From: Paludibacteraceae bacterium
GTDB lineage: Bacteria > Bacteroidota > Bacteroidia > Bacteroidales > Paludibacteraceae
Reading direction: 5' to 3'
DNA length: 64,000 bases
Assembly (NCBI GenBank): GCA_024401555.1
Contig: JAKSKV010000011.1
Coordinates: forward strand, 20,277 to 84,276
Part shown: positions 16,281 through 26,394 of the stretch, piece by piece
How positions within the stretch are numbered: position 1 is the stretch's first letter
Layout: each line of letters opens with the position of its first letter
Translations under genes and position numbers: made by a program
Notes under the pieces: model-generated
The model's database searches: none
The model's input: the letters and a program-made list of their open reading frames with translations, nothing else
What the model was told of the DNA's origin: nothing

Positions 16281-19200
16281 TTACTTGTTAAACACGACCT
16301 CGATGGTTCCCTTAAAGCTATTGCCATTGATCACAGCGCTGTAGAAGTATACGCCAGGATCGGCCATCTTACCTTTGGAGGTCTTACCATCCCAACCATT
16401 TTCTCCCTCAAATACCTTTTGTCCGTAACGATCAAAAATGGTAACCTGACGGCCCTCCAAGAAGGTATCGTTGAGTTCATCCTTTTGGTATGGTGTGAAG
16501 GCAGTTGGAACATGCTTCAAGACATCAATGTTGTACAAATTGGATGGCACAGCCGGACAAACACCGTCACCAACGACCACATAGAACTTAGAGGAATCGG
16601 CAGGATAGAAGGTATAAGACTTAGACAACTCATCCTCATCCCAATACATCAAGGAATCTTTCACCTCTTCATCCACGTCCGCCAACAATTCACCCTTCTC
16701 GTTGTATGCGGCACCAAGAGCGTCGAATCCACTCTTCACTTCAAACCATGCATAGAAGACAGGAGCGAAGTGGCGGGTATCCACCTTCAATGTCACCTCA
16801 TCGCCAAACCAGCATCTCTTCAAACCAGATGGTTCAGACACCAACGTGATCGAATCAGGGTTGAAACGCTCGTTCATATACAAGAGGATACTATCCCTAC
16901 GTACTACCTTATAGTCGCGCCATGCTTGAAGCGCCTCTTTAGAACCAACCTCAGAGAGGCTATCCTCTACGGAGTTCATCACAATTCCGCAAGTTGTGTA
17001 CAAACTATTATAACTGTAGGTGCGGCCACAAGTATTCTCCGCAAAATAATAAATCGGCCTTGGTTGCGCATTGAATGGCACTGGTGTACCAGAAACATAA
17101 TCCGCACCATCCAAGTACCAACCCTCTTTTACCATATTCGCGCCCATAGAATCAACACATACGGATGTCATACTATCCAAAACATGAATCTTCAGCGTAT
17201 CACTTTCACAGACATTCAGGTTCGATGAAAGCATATTGATACGAGGTCTTTCATTAATGGTCAAGTAGGCTGCAGCGGTATCGGAACACTGCGTCAAGGT
17301 ATCCATCACGACAAACACATACTTGCCGCTTTGGCCGAATCGGTTCAAGCGAGTGATCGCATCACGATTGGCCTCGTAAACCTCCTTGTCTGGATGAGCA
17401 AACTTATCGTAATAAGTGGTCTTATTATCACTGAACACCAAATTAGATTCCGCAATCGCATCACGATAGCAATCGTAAGAGAATGTACTTGGAATCTCAC
17501 GGATCGTTCCGTTCGCGCCACCGACCAAGACTCTACCTTGTGCGAAGCGGGCTGAATTTGACCACAAATCGATATAGGATGACTCAGATCCACAAATGGT
17601 CAAGTCATTGGTGGTCACAGAAACAACTGATTTAGGCTCCATCACGATAGCGGTCATTTTAATACTATCAGTGTTACCACACTTATCAGCGAAATAAATA
17701 AAGACATCCGTTGTCTTCTTTATCACCGTTCCCGCAGAAGGCACCTGCCAGATCTTAATATCTTCACTCTCCGTACAGCCATCCACGACATATTGGCCTA
17801 CCTTATTCATCAACTCTGGCGTAGTCATGGTACATTTCTTCACATTAGAAGCGAGAACTGTATCCTTCCAGTCTTCAGGGCGATTGAATCGAGGAGCTAC
17901 CGAATCAACCACTAACACCACTTGTGTCAATGGAGCGCTCTCGTTGCCACACTTATCAGTGGCAATCCAAGTACGCCAGATGGTATAGTTGTTGTAATCA
18001 CAAGAGTGCACATCCTCGGAACGATTTGACTTAATACTCTTCGTGATGACAATCTCCTCCTCCGTAGAGCAATTATCAGTCGATTTAACCGTGACATCAT
18101 TCATGTCAAGGGCAATTTGGATAAGGGAGTCCTGATCACAAGCGATGGTGATGGTATCTACCTTCGTCAAGATAGTTGGAGAAGTGACGTCATGGATAAC
18201 ATACTCTTGATCACAAGTAATCGTGTTGTTACGGACATCAGTCACCAAATAGGTTCTTACCAAGGTATAATCACATGGCGCCTCACCACGCTCGCTCTCC
18301 TCATAACGGAAGGTTCCCTCCTTATATTTCTTTATATCAGAAATCGCGCCTCCGGCTGCCAAGAACTCCTCCCAAGTCTTGATTGGCGTAGGAATCTCTC
18401 CATAACATTCGTAAGTCACATCTTCCAATGGAGGACAGGTCAAAACCGGAGGAACCATATCCTCGATATTGACGATTTGGCTACATACATGTGGCGTCTC
18501 CTCAAATACATATTGGAAAATCCAATCCACTTGGATCTTACCAATCTCATAATGGTCGGTACTATCCTTGCCATCAGAACGACGGAAATCGATGGTGGCC
18601 GCATTACAATCATCTATGGTGATCTCTGGTTTCACCAAACCAGCCAACTTCACCTCCTCGAAGGTCGCGAAGAATGAATCCAACAAGTTAACCGTAACCG
18701 TATCCTTCAACAAAGAACAATCGAACAACTCAGTCTTCACAGTTACAGACTTCTCGCAAGAGTCCTTCATCAAGCCCTTTTGGTCAATGAAGATCCATCG
18801 GATATCGGTCTTACCCAACTCGAATGGCTTGGAATCCCACTTGATTGGATTACCCGTTACAGGATCCACCTCCAACTCACCATTGCGGCGACGTTGTACG
18901 ATCGGAACGATGCTATCGTCGTCACACATATCGTAAGCGGTTGGGAAGGTCATATAGTTCTTCAACGAATCGGCTGGCAAAGAGCATAAGCCAGGCGTCA
19001 AAGTAACGATGATATCCTTATCAATATCACAAGACTCCATCTTCAAAGCCACCGAGTCGATGACATTCACCAACATCATACAAGAGTCTTGGTTACCTGC
19101 TTTGTCGGTGAACAACCAAACGAATCTATGCGTTTCAGTCGGGTATGTGATATTCTTCAACTCATCGTTGCGGTAAACAACTACAGAACTATCCTTTTGC

Positions 19201-22200
19201 TTGATGTAACCGATTACCTCAGGATACAATCTACCGTCGCACACATCGTCGACAAAGAGTTCAGGCAATTCCAAGGCATCGAATGGCACCTCACACTCCG
19301 TAGTGGCGTAAACATCCTTTTCTGGATCCTTACATACGGTATCCAAAATCGGAGGAGTAGTATCCACAACAGAGAGATGTGTCACACAACTATCCATATC
19401 ACCCTTACCATTGTCAAAATACCACACCATCATGTGGTAACCGCGTGGAAGAGAATCGGAAACGCAAGAAGGCAATACCTCGTAGTTGGTAATCTTCAGC
19501 GCCATCTTCTCGATAGGATCCTCCGCACAAATCGCCTCCGTGCCACCGACACGATGTTGTACCTTCTTCACAGGGACAGAGTCATTGGCCGTGAAGAGGC
19601 TTTCGCAATCGATTACCAAAGTGGAGTCGGTTGACTTGTATTGATCATTCAAATACAAAATACGACGAACCATCACTGGGTATACGATTGTATCGTAATC
19701 CTTGGATTGAGAGGCGCTGGTACCCAAATTCTCATACTGGTACGGAGTACCCGAACATGCGTCATAAGTATATTTGGTCTCACAGAAGTAAGAGACTGTC
19801 GCATTAGGGATCTTATCCAAAGAGTTGTATGGAGATGGCGCCAAACAATTGTTTGGATCCACATAAGCCTCCGTATCGTCCGGACAATTATTCGGATGAG
19901 GAGGAATACCTGAAGAGATAATCACCTCTCTTGAACACAATACAGTATCATACTTTTGCGCGTCAAAATCCAAATAGTCACTCGTGAACTCATAAGAGAC
20001 GGTTGTCACACCAATTGGGAAACGATGCTTTAAGAGTTGCTCTGGCGTAATGATCGAATCAACAGCAGATCCAATCACATCACCCGCATCATTGACACAA
20101 TCTCCCGTGAAACGTATGGTCAACTTCACATTTCCGCAATACATCGGGTTAGCGCCTGGAATAGTCAAGAGATTGGCCAATGTATATTTGGTATCTGGAT
20201 TGACGGTTGATTGCGCTTGCGCCGAAGCATACAAATAGTTGCGGTTCGGATTTTTATTTACAGAAGTTCTGATAGGACCTACCGTATCGCAATCGAACAT
20301 ACGCTCCGCATTGTCCACGGAAACGCGGCTATGGCAATACATCGCATTACCGGATGGATCCGCAAATTTCCAAAGAATAAATGTGGTACCTACCTCGTAT
20401 TCGTCATACAAATCCTTATCCATGGTGTACAAGGTGGTATCAACACCTGGATCGGCTGACAAATCTTTCGCTGAACGGCCTGCGTATTGGGCCTTCACCA
20501 TAATAACGGTGTCAGTAAAGGTCAAATCACGAAGCACAGGAATCTCAATATCAAGATTCTCACCAGGCTTTGCCACACAACCGTCGTCTGTCGTAACCTC
20601 CACTTTATAATCTTTCACCAATTCACAGTCCACCTCAACAGCGAATGTATCGAGGATGCTTAACTGATAGTTACAAGTGGCGGTTTTGTGACAACCATCC
20701 TCAATGGTGTAAGTCACATCACCTACGCCGGCAAAGAGCGTCAACGTCGTCTTAGATTTATCGTCACGTTGATCGTTATACAAAACATAGGTGGTATCGA
20801 AACTGTGGATATCCTCTTTCGCCACATAATGAATCTTCACATGCAAAGCAGGATCGTCATCACAGCTGGTCTCATATTTAGGGATTGGCAAATAGATCGT
20901 CGTATCCAACACGCCCTTCTTCAAATAATAGGTCGAAGGTTCGGATAACTGGCTACAATCGATGGTAGGCGCATCGGTGGAGTGGATATAGAAGGTGTCC
21001 TTCAACTCGGCCTTACAAACACCGTTCACCACCTCCAAACCAACTGGGAAGGAAGCATCTTTGGTGTCACACAAAACGCTCTTATCATAACCATCAATAT
21101 GGATGACGCTGTCACTTGTCATGGTAGCTCCCGTGAGGTTCCATGTATAGCCCATCACATCCTCTTTGTTGACCAAAACAATGGTGTCGGAAGACTTCGC
21201 CACACACATGGTGTCCTCTCCACGATAGGTCACAAAATTCAAACGGGAAGCGTCTGGTTGGTCATACAACCAAAGGATGATACTATCCTTACTCTCCGAC
21301 GCAGTGTTGTATTTACCCTCCTCCTTGTTCCAAATATGTGAAGTCACATAGATCTTATAAGGTTGGTCAGGATCGAAGGATCCACTCAAACGGGCATTTT
21401 GATTGACGACCATGTCAGCGGATAGACTGTCGTCAGCCACCACCAAAGAGACTTTCGCCTCCGATTCGGAGATGCCCTTCGGATTCTCCATCCACCACTT
21501 GAATCCATATTTGTCACCATTTTCCAAGATCCAGTCCAATGCGGCGAGATCCTTCAGCTTATAGTGCTCGGTGTATGGATATTCGGTAATACAAACATTA
21601 GAGTGTCCATCGATGCCAGGACCGACAGCCGATCCACAGATTTTACCTCCGACGGCGAAATCCACGCTAATCACATCGTTGTACTCAACATTATCCTTGT
21701 CTTTTCTCTTATAGTCAGCCTTCACGCCATAATAAAAGACGCCCTTGTCCTGTAAACGGATAACAGCACGCTCTTTATGGCCATACTTGTCCAAAAGGAA
21801 CGTCACCTCACCCGGATTCCATGGCGCCTCCGTCGAGTAGGTACCATCCGTATATTTCACCCATTGATAATCTGAATTACGAGGGAAACCAGCCGCATTT
21901 ACAACAACCGTATCTCCCACGCATGCGATACGCGGCGCCAAACATGCGCCAGCCGCCTCTGCGCTAATATAGTCTATCGCCAACTTTGCACAAGTAGGCA
22001 TCTGCTCGAAACGAGGTTCAAAAGTGTAATCGCCTGAATGCTTTGATGGCAGATAACCGTAATAAACCATTTCGAAACGGTAAACAACAGGTTTTTCTCT
22101 CCTATCGCTACCAGGACCCGTAATGGAACGATAATGGTCATCCAATTGATTTCCAAATTTAAAACGCACATCATCGCCCTCGTTTACCAATCCCTCGGCA

Positions 22201-23114
22201 CCAGTCACGTATTCATTAGTATTATCATCATAGATGGCTATATCCATATAATCGACCGTAGCGGTTCCGTGACCTGTACGAGCAATCAATTTTCCTTCTC
22301 TATCGAAACCGCATCCGATGCCTGGCTTGTTTTCAGGCATGATCAAATAGAAACGCATGGTAAAACGATACGTCTGCTCCGCAAACTTATCGTGGGCAAA
22401 GAAGATTTGAAAGAACTGGTTGTTTACATGATCTTTCACATAAAAATGGTTGTTCGGATTTACACCCAAAGAGTCGTCTATGTGTAAAGGCACGCCCAAT
22501 TCCTCTTGGTTCATAATTTTTCCATCATATCCTGAAGCCAAAGCCTTAAAGACAACACCTTGTTCAGAGAAATATTGTTCAAGTCCCGCAGGAGGCGTTG
22601 TGCTCCAATCCACACTGGAAGCGCCAGACATCAAGTTAAAGTCGGTACCTCCATAAAACTCTCCTGTCGTGGTTTGGTGGCAATCCTTTACCTTGCACTC
22701 TGTCTTTTGAAGGACGGTTGCCTTATAGGTTTGCTTGGCTACTTCATCACCATCCTCATTGTATGCAGTCGCGATGACACGGACATACAAATCATGATCC
22801 GTCATCTCGAACGTATTGGATGGGATAGTCAACTTACCCTGCGATTTCCAATCAGACTCATCAATAGAAGTCGCCCACTCATAGGAAAAATGCAATTTAT
22901 CATCCACCGCAACATGCTGCACCTCAAAAGCCACAGGGTCTTTGGGACACGCTGCCACAACACCGAATGTGCTGATCTCCGCAGATTCGAAGGGATTCGA
23001 CTGTGAAAATGCGACAAGGGAGATAAACAGGGAACTCAAAAGCATCAAGAACTTTTTCGCTCCATTACCAACTTTAAGTATCATTTTATTTAAAATTATA
23101 TTTCTCATTATCAA
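16281..23114 (-). CDS. Very large T9SS-exported protein with type-B (CHU_C) sorting domain
   Basis: Up to 2277 residues. The signal peptide is most convincing from Met11 (23084): MILKVGNGAKKFLMLLSSLF, ending AFSQ. The middle is a long series of HYR/Ig-like beta modules marked by recurring DNCS, CDSRV-like and WIATDKCGN-type sequences (e.g. TWIATDKCGNESAP, FVWLFTDKAGNQDSC, TDIRWIFIDQKG). The last ~85 residues (VPTAFTPYQKDELNDTF ... GRQVTIFDRYGQKVFEG ... DPGVYFYSAVINGNSFKGTI) are the gliding-motility-associated CHU_C domain that directs type IX export. Expected role is a cell-surface adhesin or matrix protein; the ligand is unknown. It is monocistronic with a leader of about 215-245 nt. Confidence 0.92.
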   Translation of the reverse strand: MIMRNIILNKMILKVGNGAKKFLMLLSSLFISLVAFSQSNPFESAEISTFGVVAACPKDPVAFEVQHVAVDDKLHFSYEWATSIDESDWKSQGKLTIPSNTFEMTDHDLYVRVIATAYNEDGDEVAKQTYKATVLQKTECKVKDCHQTTTGEFYGGTDFNLMSGASSVDWSTTPPAGLEQYFSEQGVVFKALASGYDGKIMNQEELGVPLHIDDSLGVNPNNHFYVKDHVNNQFFQIFFAHDKFAEQTYRFTMRFYLIMPENKPGIGCGFDREGKLIARTGHGTATVDYMDIAIYDDNTNEYVTGAEGLVNEGDDVRFKFGNQLDDHYRSITGPGSDRREKPVVYRFEMVYYGYLPSKHSGDYTFEPRFEQMPTCAKLAIDYISAEAAGACLAPRIACVGDTVVVNAAGFPRNSDYQWVKYTDGTYSTEAPWNPGEVTFLLDKYGHKERAVIRLQDKGVFYYGVKADYKRKDKDNVEYNDVISVDFAVGGKICGSAVGPGIDGHSNVCITEYPYTEHYKLKDLAALDWILENGDKYGFKWWMENPKGISESEAKVSLVVADDSLSADMVVNQNARLSGSFDPDQPYKIYVTSHIWNKEEGKYNTASESKDSIILWLYDQPDASRLNFVTYRGEDTMCVAKSSDTIVLVNKEDVMGYTWNLTGATMTSDSVIHIDGYDKSVLCDTKDASFPVGLEVVNGVCKAELKDTFYIHSTDAPTIDCSQLSEPSTYYLKKGVLDTTIYLPIPKYETSCDDDPALHVKIHYVAKEDIHSFDTTYVLYNDQRDDKSKTTLTLFAGVGDVTYTIEDGCHKTATCNYQLSILDTFAVEVDCELVKDYKVEVTTDDGCVAKPGENLDIEIPVLRDLTFTDTVIMVKAQYAGRSAKDLSADPGVDTTLYTMDKDLYDEYEVGTTFILWKFADPSGNAMYCHSRVSVDNAERMFDCDTVGPIRTSVNKNPNRNYLYASAQAQSTVNPDTKYTLANLLTIPGANPMYCGNVKLTIRFTGDCVNDAGDVIGSAVDSIITPEQLLKHRFPIGVTTVSYEFTSDYLDFDAQKYDTVLCSREVIISSGIPPHPNNCPDDTEAYVDPNNCLAPSPYNSLDKIPNATVSYFCETKYTYDACSGTPYQYENLGTSASQSKDYDTIVYPVMVRRILYLNDQYKSTDSTLVIDCESLFTANDSVPVKKVQHRVGGTEAICAEDPIEKMALKITNYEVLPSCVSDSLPRGYHMMVWYFDNGKGDMDSCVTHLSVVDTTPPILDTVCKDPEKDVYATTECEVPFDALELPELFVDDVCDGRLYPEVIGYIKQKDSSVVVYRNDELKNITYPTETHRFVWLFTDKAGNQDSCMMLVNVIDSVALKMESCDIDKDIIVTLTPGLCSLPADSLKNYMTFPTAYDMCDDDSIVPIVQRRRNGELEVDPVTGNPIKWDSKPFELGKTDIRWIFIDQKGLMKDSCEKSVTVKTELFDCSLLKDTVTVNLLDSFFATFEEVKLAGLVKPEITIDDCNAATIDFRRSDGKDSTDHYEIGKIQVDWIFQYVFEETPHVCSQIVNIEDMVPPVLTCPPLEDVTYECYGEIPTPIKTWEEFLAAGGAISDIKKYKEGTFRYEESERGEAPCDYTLVRTYLVTDVRNNTITCDQEYVIHDVTSPTILTKVDTITIACDQDSLIQIALDMNDVTVKSTDNCSTEEEIVITKSIKSNRSEDVHSCDYNNYTIWRTWIATDKCGNESAPLTQVVLVVDSVAPRFNRPEDWKDTVLASNVKKCTMTTPELMNKVGQYVVDGCTESEDIKIWQVPSAGTVIKKTTDVFIYFADKCGNTDSIKMTAIVMEPKSVVSVTTNDLTICGSESSYIDLWSNSARFAQGRVLVGGANGTIREIPSTFSYDCYRDAIAESNLVFSDNKTTYYDKFAHPDKEVYEANRDAITRLNRFGQSGKYVFVVMDTLTQCSDTAAAYLTINERPRINMLSSNLNVCESDTLKIHVLDSMTSVCVDSMGANMVKEGWYLDGADYVSGTPVPFNAQPRPIYYFAENTCGRTYSYNSLYTTCGIVMNSVEDSLSEVGSKEALQAWRDYKVVRRDSILLYMNERFNPDSITLVSEPSGLKRCWFGDEVTLKVDTRHFAPVFYAWFEVKSGFDALGAAYNEKGELLADVDEEVKDSLMYWDEDELSKSYTFYPADSSKFYVVVGDGVCPAVPSNLYNIDVLKHVPTAFTPYQKDELNDTFLEGRQVTIFDRYGQKVFEGENGWDGKTSKGKMADPGVYFYSAVINGNSFKGTIEVVFNK

Positions 23115-23333
23115 AAAAGTGTCTACAAATGGCCGTCATTTCATAACTTCACCAAGAATAACCGTGATTCGAAACCACCATATTGTCCTGAACTTATCCT
23201 GCTAAGCAACGAGTCAACTTCAAACATTTCGTGTTTTTCATTCTTCCACAAATCATCAAGAACACCTATCTTCACTGATAAAAACTGAGAGTCAAATAGT
23301 TATGTTCTTCAACATATACCCAGTTTTCGGCGA

Positions 23334-23341
23334 CAAATTTA
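23334..23341 (-). promoter_or_regulatory. -7 box upstream of the large secreted protein gene
   Basis: TAAATTTG on the minus strand matches TAnnTTTG. No TTG at the usual distance. The 23115-23469 gap otherwise shows only AT-rich sequence. Confidence 0.4.
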
Positions 23342-23469
23342 AGTTAATTTTTTCTATTTAGGAACATTTCGCAATAAAAATTGCCCCAAATAACACAACC
23401 TCTCATTTGATTATCAGAAATCAACCATCCTTACATGCCTTTTCACAAACAAACAGACAATTATAAAGC

Positions 23470-23503
23470 AAAAAAGAGGGAGACGAACATCGCCGTCTCC
23501 CTC
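23470..23503 (-). terminator. glyS terminator
   Basis: Perfect 10-bp stem GAGGGAGACG (23476-23485) / CGTCTCCCTC (23494-23503), then Ts on the minus strand (A23470-23475). Confidence 0.9.
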
Positions 23504-23525
23504 CATATCACATCTAATCAAGCAA

Positions 23526-25076
23526 TTAGTCTTGCATCATCTTCTTGAAAAGGTTTCTCATATTAACCGCCTCTCCGATGATTGAGTGAAGCTCAGAGAT
23601 CTTCACGCGATCTTGCTGCATAGAGTCACGATAACGCAATGTTACCGTATTATCCTCCAATGTTTGGTGGTCAACAGTGATACAGAACGGAGTACCGATC
23701 GCATCTTGACGACGGTAGCGCTTTCCGATGGTATCCTTCTCCTCATAAGCGCATCTGTAATCGAACTTCAAATCATTCATGATCTCAGCCGCCTTTTCAG
23801 GAAGACCATCCTTCTTCAACAATGGAAGGACAGCGCACTTAACAGGAGCCAATGCTGGTGGCAATGCCAAAACGACACGCTTGTCGCCACCCTCCAACTG
23901 CTCCTCCTTGTAAGAACCAGCCATCACAGAGAGGAACATACGGTCCACACCAATAGAGGTCTCGATTACGTAAGGAATGTATGACTTGTTCTCCTCTGGA
24001 TCGAAATATTCCAACTTCTTACCTGAGAATTGACCGTGACGGGACAAATCCCAATTGGTACGAGAGTGAATACCCTCCACCTCCTTGAAACCGAAAGGCA
24101 TTTGGAACTCGATATCAGTAGCAGCGTTAGCGTAGTGAGCCAACTTATCGTGATCGTGGTAGCGATACTTCTCATCACCCAAACCGAGTGACTTGTGCCA
24201 CTTCAAGCGGAAATTCTTCCAGTGCTTGAACCACTCCATCTCAGTACCTGGCTTGCAGAAGAATTGCATCTCCATCTGCTCGAACTCACGCATACGGAAA
24301 ATGAACTGACGAGCGACGATCTCATTACGGAAGGCCTTACCGATTTGGGCGATTCCGAAAGGAATCTTCATACGACCAGTCTTTTGAACGTTCAAGAAGT
24401 TGGTGAAGATACCTTGGCAAGTCTCAGGACGAAGGTAGATAGACATGGTGTTCTCCGCTGTTGAACCCACCTCAGTCTTAAACATCAAGTTGAATTGCTT
24501 CACATCAGTCCAGTTCTTGGTACCGCTGATAGGGCAAACGATCTCCTCATCAAGGATGATCTGTTTCAACTCATCCAAATCGTTATCGTTCAATGCCTTA
24601 GCGAAACGTGCGTGAAGAGCGTCTCTCTTCTCCACATTCTCCAACACACGAGGGTTGGTGCTCTTGAACTTCTCAGCGTCGAAAGCGTCGCCAAACTTCT
24701 TAGCGGCCTTCTCCACCTCTTTATTGATCTTGTCATCGTACTTGGCGATTTGATCCTCGATCAAAACGTCCGCACGATAACGCTTCTTGGAATCACGGTT
24801 ATCGATCAATGGATCGTTGAAAGCGTCAACGTGACCAGAAGCCTTCCATGTAGTAGGCTCCATAAAGATAGCCGCATCGACACCAACGATATTTTGGTGA
24901 AGAAGCGTCATGCTATCCCACCAGAATTTCTTAATGTTGTTCTTCAACTCGACACCATTCTGACCATAGTCATAAACAGCACCTAATCCACCGTAAATCT
25001 CACTTGAAGGGAATACAAAACCGTACTCTTTACAGTGAGAAACTAATTGTTTGAAAACATCTTCTTGTGAAGCCAT
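23526..25076 (-). CDS. glyS: Glycyl-tRNA synthetase (class II, dimeric type)
   Basis: 516 residues. It charges tRNA-Gly in the cytoplasm. Features: FPSSEIYGGLGAVYDYGQNG near the N-terminus, the glycine-binding LRPETCQGIF (motif 2 region), RNEIVARQFIFRMREFEQME, and SIGVDRMFLSVM (motif 3). The C-terminal anticodon-binding domain starts near VVLALPPALAPVKCAVLPL. Single-chain eukaryote/archaeal-like form, usual in Bacteroidota. It lies 49 nt downstream of a PPIase gene on the same strand. Confidence 0.97.
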   Translation of the reverse strand: MASQEDVFKQLVSHCKEYGFVFPSSEIYGGLGAVYDYGQNGVELKNNIKKFWWDSMTLLHQNIVGVDAAIFMEPTTWKASGHVDAFNDPLIDNRDSKKRYRADVLIEDQIAKYDDKINKEVEKAAKKFGDAFDAEKFKSTNPRVLENVEKRDALHARFAKALNDNDLDELKQIILDEEIVCPISGTKNWTDVKQFNLMFKTEVGSTAENTMSIYLRPETCQGIFTNFLNVQKTGRMKIPFGIAQIGKAFRNEIVARQFIFRMREFEQMEMQFFCKPGTEMEWFKHWKNFRLKWHKSLGLGDEKYRYHDHDKLAHYANAATDIEFQMPFGFKEVEGIHSRTNWDLSRHGQFSGKKLEYFDPEENKSYIPYVIETSIGVDRMFLSVMAGSYKEEQLEGGDKRVVLALPPALAPVKCAVLPLLKKDGLPEKAAEIMNDLKFDYRCAYEEKDTIGKRYRRQDAIGTPFCITVDHQTLEDNTVTLRYRDSMQQDRVKISELHSIIGEAVNMRNLFKKMMQD

Positions 25077-25125
25077 TACCTTATATAATAAAAAGTATAA
25101 AACTAAAATTACTTCAATAAATCTT

Positions 25126-25938
25126 TTATTTCAAAACCTCGACCTTCATCTTCACATCTTGCAAAGGTCTATCGCCAGGGGCGGTCTTAACGGCTGCGAT
25201 GGCATCGATCACCTCAAGGCCTTCCACCACCTCACCGAACACCGTGTATTCCTTATCCAAGAATGGGGTACCACCCAACTTCTTGTAATCCTCGCGCATT
25301 TGAGCCGGCATCTTGTCGCCGCTCTTACCCTCGAACTCCTTGTCCAACTGAGCGACGATCTCCGCCTGTAGCTTTTGGAGTCCCTCTTGGTCTCTTGCCA
25401 TACGAAGTTTCTTCACCTCCTCGTTTCTCTCGCCGACGATTTGGTAGAAACGAGCCTCCTTCGCCTTGTTGATGGACATATTCTCCATTTGATTCAACTT
25501 GGAATCATCCATCTTATCACCTTGGACAATGTAGAATTGACAACCGGAAGAACGCTTCTCCGGATTCACTTGGTCTCCTTGACGAGCTGCAGCCAAAGCG
25601 CCCTTCTTATGATAGTATTGCGGATAAACGAACTCTGCTGGAATTGTATAGCCAACATCGCCAGCGCCCAATTGCTTAGATGCGGGAGCATTCTTGGAAT
25701 CAGGGTCACCACCTTGGATCATAAATCCCTTGATCACACGGTGGAATAACAAACCATCATAGAAACCCTTTTGCGCCAACTTGATGAAATTGTCACGATG
25801 TTGTGGAGTCTCATTATAAAGTTTTACCTTCATTTTACCATAATCAGTGGTAATCAAGACCATAGTCTCCTTATTTTCAGCATTTACCGTCATAAAAAAT
25901 AGAGTCATTAAAAATGAAACAATCAAATATTTCTTCAT
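25126..25938 (-). CDS. Secreted cyclophilin-type peptidyl-prolyl isomerase
   Basis: 270 residues with a signal peptide (MKKYLIVSFLMTLFFMTVNA). The cyclophilin core has NFIKLAQKGFYDGLLFHRVI, GFMIQGGDPDSKNAP and QFYIVQGDKMDD, and ends LDKEYTVFGEVVEGLEVIDA. About 65 charged residues (NKAKEARFYQIVGERNEEVK and on) are inserted within the core, a feature of Bacteroidales periplasmic cyclophilins. It assists folding of exported proteins by cis-trans proline isomerisation. Upstream of glyS in the same direction, divergent from rpmE2. Confidence 0.93.
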   Translation of the reverse strand: MKKYLIVSFLMTLFFMTVNAENKETMVLITTDYGKMKVKLYNETPQHRDNFIKLAQKGFYDGLLFHRVIKGFMIQGGDPDSKNAPASKQLGAGDVGYTIPAEFVYPQYYHKKGALAAARQGDQVNPEKRSSGCQFYIVQGDKMDDSKLNQMENMSINKAKEARFYQIVGERNEEVKKLRMARDQEGLQKLQAEIVAQLDKEFEGKSGDKMPAQMREDYKKLGGTPFLDKEYTVFGEVVEGLEVIDAIAAVKTAPGDRPLQDVKMKVEVLK

Positions 25939-25972
25939 ACTCGTAAAAATTATTTCACAAAATTACTAATTA

Positions 25973-26005
25973 TTGTTTTTCTGAACAAAAAATTTTGTAC
26001 TTTTG
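25973..26005 (+). promoter_or_regulatory. rpmE2 promoter
   Basis: TTG at 25973-25975, 22 nt, then TACTTTTG at 25998-26005. Spacing is one nt above the usual range. A leader of about 60 nt follows. Confidence 0.6.
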
Positions 26006-26068
26006 CACCGCGAAAAGCGGGATTAAAGTCGAAATAAAAAAAATAACAATAACTAAAAATAAAAGAAA

Positions 26069-26320
26069 ATGAATAAGGAGATTCAACCAGAGAACTACCG
26101 TGTTGTAGTATTTAAGGATTTGTCAAACGGTGACACTTTCTTCTCTCGTTCAACAGTGAACACTAAGGACACTATCGAAATCGACGGCGAGACTTACCCA
26201 TTGGTAAAGCTTGAAATTTCTAGCTCATCTCACCCTTTCTTCACAGGAAAGTCTAAGATGGTCGATACTGCAGGTCGTGTAGATAAGTTCATGAGCCGTT
26301 ACGGTAACCGTAAGAAATAA
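26069..26320 (+). CDS. rpmE2: 50S ribosomal protein L31 type B
   Basis: 83 residues, full length. [56 protein letters not shown] and the C-terminal [15 protein letters not shown] are diagnostic for type B L31, which lacks the zinc-binding cysteines of type A. It has its own promoter and terminator. Confidence 0.98.
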   Translation: MNKEIQPENYRVVVFKDLSNGDTFFSRSTVNTKDTIEIDGETYPLVKLEISSSSHPFFTGKSKMVDTAGRVDKFMSRYGNRKK

Positions 26321-26342
26321 TATCCGGGAACAAAATTCCAAA

Positions 26343-26370
26343 AGGGTATCGGAATCCGGTACCCTTTTTT
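26343..26370 (+). terminator. rpmE2 terminator
   Basis: GGGTATCGG / CCGGTACCC stem (one G:U) with an AAT loop, followed by six Ts. Confidence 0.92.
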
Positions 26371-26394
26371 AGTTTTATAACAACCACTTAACGC

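Noticed and set aside
22134-23006. Long + strand frames opposite the large secreted protein gene
   Set aside because: They are antisense shadows without start signals or family motifs, seen along most long genes here.
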